DNA of 64,000 bases from Pseudovirgaria hyperparasitica (lineage: Eukaryota > Ascomycota > Dothideomycetes > Acrospermales > Acrospermaceae). Shown one piece after another: positions 58,860 to 64,000 of the stretch. The translations under genes and the position numbers were made by a program. The stretch lies in assembly GCF_010093815.1 (NCBI RefSeq), contig NW_022985551.1, positions 702,614 to 766,613 on the forward strand, written 5' to 3'. How positions within the stretch are numbered: position 1 is the first letter of the stretch; each line of letters begins with the position of its first letter. The notes beneath the pieces are model-generated. The model was given only the letters and a program-made list of their open reading frames with translations. It had not been told where the DNA came from and ran no database searches.

Positions 58860-60479
58860 TCATGTGTACAGTCCAACCCTAACTTGAACCTTACTCCATA
58901 GTCTGTTGAATGCTTTCTCGTCCCCAACCTTTACCAAGTCTAGCAGCTGGCTAAGCATACATTGCACCTGGTTGTCTTCTTCTCCATCCATGTTTTTCTC
59001 TAGTGCATTGCACGTAAGTGTCTCCAATCGGTGGATCATGCGCTTTCTGGAGACCTCCTTTGCAGAGTCTGGTTTGGTGAAATGACCAGAGCTGGTATCG
59101 GGGATCTCAAGACTCAGTACAGGTCTATCGCGGTCGGTCATGCCAGTTTGATGATCACTAGATTGCACAGGATTGGAGAATTGGCTGTTTGAGACACGGA
59201 ATTCGCTTCTTTGCGAGGTGCAGACTGGCGTGGGTGTATGATTACTACCTCGACTGCTGTCATCATTCTCGACAGTTTGAGATAACTGACTGCTCATAGC
59301 GCCACAAATAGGAGTTCTTCGATTATGCAGTGGGATTACCGTACGTATGTTGCTTTGGTGACTGTCGAGCTGGACAGGCTTGGATTCGTCCCTGTCGGGT
59401 GAGAGCTCTGGTAACGTTTGTGAGGTACGTGATGGCGCTGATTTGACTGTTGGGTCTTGGTAGAAGTGGTTGCTTAGTACTGCAGAGCTTGGTTGACCAT
59501 CGACATGTCGGTCATATAGCACTGACCGGGCATAATCTTCTCGGCTTCGCTTCAAAAGCTCATCGGCCGCTGGTGAAGATAAAGCGGCTCTTTTCGTCAC
59601 TGTACTGTTGGTAGACGTTCGCGGTGAACTGGAACTTCTTTCACGTTTCGATTGGGCGAGATTATTGGACGGCCCGGTAGGTATGTTCGTGCTTCGATAT
59701 AGGGTCGGCGGTAAGCTATGTAGCGTAGTCTGTCCTCGTTCAGATGGGTCGCCAGCCAGCACAAATGATCCCCAGTCGACAGCACTGCCAGCTTTGAGCA
59801 CTGAGTCAGCCCCGATATGGTAGCGGGGCCTGCTCAGGGGGATTCTACTCTGCGAAAAGAAGCCGTTGTTTACGGAGTCAATCAACCAATGCCTGCTAAG
59901 GTGCCGGTCGTTTTCGTAACGAATGAAGAACCGCACAATGCTATCTTTAGTAGCTACGGAAAGCGCGTTGATGGCTTCCAGACCGCTGTGCGTAGTAGGC
60001 TTGACTGGGTCCCTCAGCATCAGAACTTCCAAGCGCTTTCTCAACTTCAGAACCAAAGCAACAATTTCACATCCATTATACCTGTTAGAACTGTCCAACC
60101 GATCGGCTAACCCAGTCGGCACCCAGTTGGTCACGCCTTTGTATGACCCTCTGGGAAGGTAGGACTGAAAGATAAAACGCGATGCTCTAGGATCATTTGT
60201 TATATCCGGTCGGATATTAAAACTCTGGAGCGAAGTTTCCGTAATGAGTGCGTCGAAGTCATGGCAGCGAATCCCTGTCTGAGATAGTCTTGGGAGAGTC
60301 AATTGGCAGTCGAGGTATGGAGCTTCATCTCTGCTCTTCGGAACGAAATGTAGATACATGTTACAGTCATTGACTTCAAACTGGGCAGAGCCTTCTTCAT
60401 GGCCAGTTCGACTATTGAGACTCTGGAACGCGATGACACTGACTCTGTGCTCGGTTTCGGTAGTGGACCTTGGACCCAT
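58860..60479 (-). CDS. Unknown fungal protein B, tandem paralogue of protein A
   Basis: A single exon of 539 residues from ATG 60479. The N-terminal domain (about residues 10-200) parallels protein A in order and spacing: VSVIAFQSLN, MYLHF..APYLDCQLTLP, CEIVALVLKLRKRLEVLML and DSIVRFFIRYEND. The middle is long, Ser/Thr/Pro-rich and probably disordered (KRERSSSSPRTSTNSTVTKR). The C-terminal motif SQLLDLVKVGDEKAFNRLW parallels AQLSELAQQGDVGTF of A. It lacks the CxxC pairs of A. Lack of introns against two in A suggests an old duplication or different histories. Divergent from the helicase gene. No known domain is recognised; a nuclear role is a guess from the basic Ser-rich stretch. Confidence 0.75.
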   Translation of the reverse strand: MGPRSTTETEHRVSVIAFQSLNSRTGHEEGSAQFEVNDCNMYLHFVPKSRDEAPYLDCQLTLPRLSQTGIRCHDFDALITETSLQSFNIRPDITNDPRASRFIFQSYLPRGSYKGVTNWVPTGLADRLDSSNRYNGCEIVALVLKLRKRLEVLMLRDPVKPTTHSGLEAINALSVATKDSIVRFFIRYENDRHLSRHWLIDSVNNGFFSQSRIPLSRPRYHIGADSVLKAGSAVDWGSFVLAGDPSERGQTTLHSLPPTLYRSTNIPTGPSNNLAQSKRERSSSSPRTSTNSTVTKRAALSSPAADELLKRSREDYARSVLYDRHVDGQPSSAVLSNHFYQDPTVKSAPSRTSQTLPELSPDRDESKPVQLDSHQSNIRTVIPLHNRRTPICGAMSSQLSQTVENDDSSRGSNHTPTPVCTSQRSEFRVSNSQFSNPVQSSDHQTGMTDRDRPVLSLEIPDTSSGHFTKPDSAKEVSRKRMIHRLETLTCNALEKNMDGEEDNQVQCMLSQLLDLVKVGDEKAFNRLWSKVQVRVGLYT

Positions 60480-61124
60480 GGTTGGTAGTCGAACCGATCA
60501 TGAATCCAGAGAGATATATGGTGAATTCTAAGTTGCCAGGGAAGAAAATACTAAACATTTGTCTGCCAGGACGTCAGCAATAAGTCGAGCAGGACCAAGG
60601 TAAGGGTAGGAACCTTAGAAGCCGCCCGTATATAGGTTAGCGTTGTTTTGATTAGCAGCCCCCCTTGCTTGAGCTGGGTGTGACGACGAATGTGAAAACA
60701 TGCCCATTTCGTGTGTCACGACGACAGAGCTAGGACATGGTACTGTAGCATATTGATTCACCCTGTAGTGTGGTTAAGTCAGGTTGTCCGCACAGGGAAT
60801 CATCCTCTTAAAGTATAACTAATTTGATATGAAACACTGCGTTTGCATTGCCCACAGTGTCAACACAGCAAACTTGGCTATCCTTTGGGAGCCATGCAAT
60901 GGTTAGCGTGGTTGTATGAGTGGAGGGCAGCGGGTCCATGACCATTATGATGGTATGCGATGAAGTTGACAGTATTAATTACCAGCCATGCAGTGGAGGG
61001 CTTGCTAGTAGTGGTCCGTGTGTACTAAGCCAAGTTAGGATTAGCTCGCGAATCTATAGATCATGAAATCTGGAAATTCGTTATCGTCGTACGCGGGCTA
61101 TGAACAATTGCACGCAGCACAACC
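60480..61124. promoter_or_regulatory. Divergent promoter, protein B / DHR2-like helicase
   Basis: 645 bases between outward-facing ATGs. No clear TATA box and no gene. Confidence 0.45.
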
Positions 61125-63506
61125 ATGTCGCCACCGATCCTGAAAGTACCGAGCAATGCGTCTGGGACCAATCCTTCACATGTGTCCATGCCGACGACCA
61201 GCAAGAAGAGACTCCTCAACGGCCATCTAAAGGCGTCCTCTCCCGATTATGAAGTACAGCAAAAGCACCACAATGATGCGCTCAAACCCCTGCAAAACAA
61301 CTCTGATGACAATGGCGCACCGGGGCTATCTTCAAGAAGGCCTGTGCTCCATGAAGGGCTTGCGCAGAAATTGTCGGCAGGAAAGAATGAGCAAGGCAGG
61401 CACAAAGGCGTGGTGAACGAGCAAAAGAAGGCTGCTTTATTGAAACTACGCAAGGAACTGCCGATATGGAACCATGAAAGACTCATCCGTCAATCATTGT
61501 CCGGCAATAAAGACATCATGCTCATGGTGGGTGAGACAGGTAGCGGAAAGAGTACGCAGGTACCGCAGTTTCTGATGACCGAGCCCTGGTGTAAGAGATG
61601 CATTGCCATCACACAGCCACGCCGAGTGGCGGCTATATCCCTGGCGAGGCGCGTAGCAGATGAGATGGGCATGACACTCGGTGCACCTGCCTGCCAAGTG
61701 GGATATTCCGTACGATTCGACACGTCGATAGGACCGAATACTAGAATCAAATTTCTCACAGAGGGTATGCTTCTACAAGAGATGTTACGCGATCCAACAT
61801 TACCGCAATATAGCGCAGTGATCGTAGATGAGGTTCACGAACGGAGTGTCAATGTTGATTTAATATTGGGGTTTCTGCGGAATCTAGTCAGCTCCAAACG
61901 TGCTGCTATGAAAGTCGTCGTCATGAGTGCCACGGCTGACGTAGAGGGACTGACCAAGTTCTTTCAGGACGGCCTACGTGAGAAGACTATATCGAACGGC
62001 ACTGACAGAAAGGCTACAAAGGTTCATAGCCAAGGGACCTCATCATCCAGCACCGGCAGTGCCAAGGCACATCATACGAAGGACTACACTGTCGATGCAT
62101 TTTCGGATCGTATATCTACATGTCTGATCAAGGGCCGACAGTTTGATGTCAAAACCACCTACGTACACGAGCCGACCCAAGATTTTGTCGAGGAGGCTCT
62201 CAAGACTATCTTCAGGATCCATTGCAAAGAGCCACTACCCGGGGACATACTCGTCTTTTTGACCGGACAAGAAACAGTAGAATCTCTCCAGCGTCTCGTC
62301 AATGAATACGCTGGTGGTCTTGATGAAAAGACTCCTAAGATTCTCACATTGCCTCTTTTCGCTGCACTCCCCCAAATAGCTCAGCAGCGGGTTTTTGACA
62401 AGGCGCCTCATTTCACTCGTAAAGTCATTCTCGCTACCAACATTGCCGAAACCTCAATTACCGTTCCTGGGATACGATATGTCATAGACTGCGGTAAGGT
62501 AAAGATGAAACACTTTCGCAACAACCTAGGACTTGAATCCTTGCTTGTCAAGCCTATATCGATGTCTTCTGCGATTCAACGCCAAGGTCGCGCAGGTCGT
62601 GAGGCACCTGGACAATGTTTCCGCTTATACACGGAGAGAAGCTTTCAAGAACTACAAAAAGTAACTACCCCAGAGATCTTGCGATGCGACCTGAGTCAGG
62701 CACTGCTGACCATCATGGCCCGCGGAGTTCCTGTGCAAGACATCATAACGTTCCCCTTTCTTGACCGACCGAGCGACGAATCACTCAAGCAAGCTTTAAC
62801 CCAGCTTCTCCAACTTGGCGCTCTTAATGAGTCCGCACATTTTAGTCACACAGGCAAACAGCTCGCCCGTCTTCCTCTCTCTCCAACGCTCGGACGGGTT
62901 ATCCTCGAAGCTGCGAAGCCTGAACGTGATTGCCTGTCTGAAATCATCGATATTATCGCATGTCTCAGTGTCGAAAACATATTCCTCAATATTCATACCG
63001 AGGAGAAGAAGGAAGCCGCCGAAGAGGCCCGCCGCTCCCTATTCCGCCGCGAGGGAGACCATCTAACTCTTCTTGCCACTATCCGCGCATACAGTGAAGA
63101 ACAATCTGATCGCCGTGCATGGTCTGATCGTCACTTTGTAAGCCATCGAGCTATGCAGAATGTTATAGACATTCGGAAACAGCTACGGGCCCAGTGTGTG
63201 CAGATGAAATTGCTTGATCGTAATGCTACAGAAGGCTCCAGGATGGATGAAGACACCAAGGCGGCGATGTTACAATGTCTGCTGAGAGGTTTCGCTACGA
63301 ACACCGCCAGGCTTATGCCGGATGGGTCGTACAAGACGATGGTTGGCAATCAGGTCGTAGCCATACATCCTACTAGCGTGCTGTTTGGTCGCAAGGTCGA
63401 GGCTATCGTGTTCTCAGAATTTGTCTTCACGAATCGCAGTTATGCAAGAGGGGTGAGTGCGGTGCAGCTTTCCTGGGTTGGTGACGTTCTAGCTGGCGCT
63501 ACATGA
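61125..63506 (+). CDS. DHR2: DEAH-type RNA helicase, DHR2-like
   Basis: An ATP-dependent RNA helicase of the nucleolus that remodels pre-rRNA in small-subunit ribosome formation. A single exon of 793 residues. A disordered Lys/Asn-rich leader (about 110 residues) is followed by the helicase core: motif I GETGSGKST (136-144), motif Ia TQPRRVAA, motif II DEVH (235-238, Val in place of the usual Ala), motif III SAT (268-270), a Ser/Thr/Lys-rich insert between the two RecA lobes, motif V ATNIAETSITVPGIRYVID, and motif VI QRQGRAGR. The winged-helix, ratchet (helicase-associated 2) and OB domains follow to the end. Size and order fit DHR2 and the close DHX33/DHX8-like group; the DHR2 name rests on resemblance. 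Confidence 0.9.
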   Translation: MSPPILKVPSNASGTNPSHVSMPTTSKKRLLNGHLKASSPDYEVQQKHHNDALKPLQNNSDDNGAPGLSSRRPVLHEGLAQKLSAGKNEQGRHKGVVNEQKKAALLKLRKELPIWNHERLIRQSLSGNKDIMLMVGETGSGKSTQVPQFLMTEPWCKRCIAITQPRRVAAISLARRVADEMGMTLGAPACQVGYSVRFDTSIGPNTRIKFLTEGMLLQEMLRDPTLPQYSAVIVDEVHERSVNVDLILGFLRNLVSSKRAAMKVVVMSATADVEGLTKFFQDGLREKTISNGTDRKATKVHSQGTSSSSTGSAKAHHTKDYTVDAFSDRISTCLIKGRQFDVKTTYVHEPTQDFVEEALKTIFRIHCKEPLPGDILVFLTGQETVESLQRLVNEYAGGLDEKTPKILTLPLFAALPQIAQQRVFDKAPHFTRKVILATNIAETSITVPGIRYVIDCGKVKMKHFRNNLGLESLLVKPISMSSAIQRQGRAGREAPGQCFRLYTERSFQELQKVTTPEILRCDLSQALLTIMARGVPVQDIITFPFLDRPSDESLKQALTQLLQLGALNESAHFSHTGKQLARLPLSPTLGRVILEAAKPERDCLSEIIDIIACLSVENIFLNIHTEEKKEAAEEARRSLFRREGDHLTLLATIRAYSEEQSDRRAWSDRHFVSHRAMQNVIDIRKQLRAQCVQMKLLDRNATEGSRMDEDTKAAMLQCLLRGFATNTARLMPDGSYKTMVGNQVVAIHPTSVLFGRKVEAIVFSEFVFTNRSYARGVSAVQLSWVGDVLAGAT

Positions 63507-63618
63507 GACGATGCATCTTAATGCACATAATCTTCCTACGCTAGTATGAATAACCTACATACTGGAGCAGAACAGATGGCCTGGCACGAATAGAAGAAGC
63601 ATGCTGACTATATCTTAC
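63507..63618. other. Convergent 3' spacer
   Basis: 112 bases between the convergent helicase and dehydrogenase genes. Confidence 0.5.
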
Positions 63619-64000
63619 CTACTTGATCTCCACGACGACCTTACCTCTCACATTCCCCCTCGCCACCTTCTCTAACGCCTTCTTCATATCACTAAACGCA
63701 AATACACTGTCGACAGTGACTTCCTCCGGCCTCAACTCTACGGCCTCAGCCAACCACGTTACATTCTTCTCAAAGATGATACAGTCGTACCTGCCCAGCA
63801 CCCCGAGCCATCCCAATACCCAACGCACCAGCATACGTGGATGTGTTAAGTACAACATGCTTCCCCCAATCAACGTCCGATCCGTCTTGTCGCCCACTAT
63901 CGTCACGTATCTCCTTGTGATCCCAATGCAATCTGACCCACCTACGCAGTCGATGACTGCATCTGGTGCAAAAGCTCGCACGCCATCTGGCACCGAATCT
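63619..64000 (-). CDS. Medium-chain dehydrogenase/quinone oxidoreductase, C-terminal part
   Basis: A partial gene cut by the right edge; only the last 126 or so residues are in the window, so the start lies beyond 64000. The visible part is the end of the nucleotide-binding lobe (PDAVIDCVGGSDCI, then RYVTIVGDKTDRTLIGGS) and the closing catalytic-lobe segment (VDSVFAFSDMKKALEKVARGNVRGKVVVEIK). These are typical of zinc-independent medium-chain reductases near the RTN4IP1/quinone oxidoreductase branch, often mitochondrial. The substrate cannot be told from this end. Convergent with the helicase gene. Confidence 0.8.
   Translation of the reverse strand, partial: DSVPDGVRAFAPDAVIDCVGGSDCIGITRRYVTIVGDKTDRTLIGGSMLYLTHPRMLVRWVLGWLGVLGRYDCIIFEKNVTWLAEAVELRPEEVTVDSVFAFSDMKKALEKVARGNVRGKVVVEIK

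Overview
The window reads as nuclear DNA of a filamentous ascomycete (Pezizomycotina). Coding exons are broken by short introns of about 36-100 bases (one of 250) with GT..AG ends and CTAAC/CTGAC-like branch sites. Genes lie on both strands with no operons. The gene set is fungal: Zn2Cys6 and C2H2 regulators, DOP1, VPS4, TRM10, MTQ2 and a DHR2-type helicase. I cannot place it below subphylum with confidence; a dothideomycete is a guess.

Layout. 1-9.6 kb is sparse: a three-finger C2H2 regulator (3426-4346), an AT-rich island (about 6.03-6.56 kb), a 10-bp (CATACACACA)n array holding an assembly gap, and a doubtful small gene with decayed flanking frames (7.1-8.2 kb). 9.6-21.3 kb is gene-dense: TRM10 and GRIM-19 (divergent), prefoldin subunit 6 and VPS4 (divergent), a two-exon HNH protein, a frameshifted NmrA-like relic, and a LETM1-domain protein. 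21.3-33 kb is nearly empty: a small secreted Cys-rich protein, a small membrane protein, a tRNA-like Pol III relic and long stretches with nothing I can read. 33-36.5 kb carries an aldose 1-epimerase and a fluffy/Fcr1-like Zn2Cys6 regulator with a long repeat-rich upstream region. A decayed gene lies at 38.7-39.25 kb. From 41.2 kb to the end the window is dense again: DOP1, an SDR, a large membrane protein, a second SDR, MTQ2 and SDHAF3 (divergent), a small MCR-type protein, two tandem genes that look like old paralogues of an unnamed family, the DHR2-like helicase, and the 3' end of a medium-chain dehydrogenase cut by the window edge.

The genes are mostly housekeeping and do not form a biosynthetic or defence cluster. 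Three modify or process the translation machinery (TRM10 on tRNA, MTQ2 on eRF1, DHR2 on pre-rRNA). Three act in mitochondria (GRIM-19, SDHAF3, LETM1-like) and two in membrane traffic (VPS4, DOP1). The least explained items are the tandem unknown pair at 56.3-60.5 kb, the secreted peptide at 22.8 kb, and the scatter of single-gene relics among otherwise intact genes. I saw no recognisable retroelement, virus-like element, rRNA, complete tRNA or CRISPR array. Exon boundaries were worked out by eye from splice signals, frame and family conservation.
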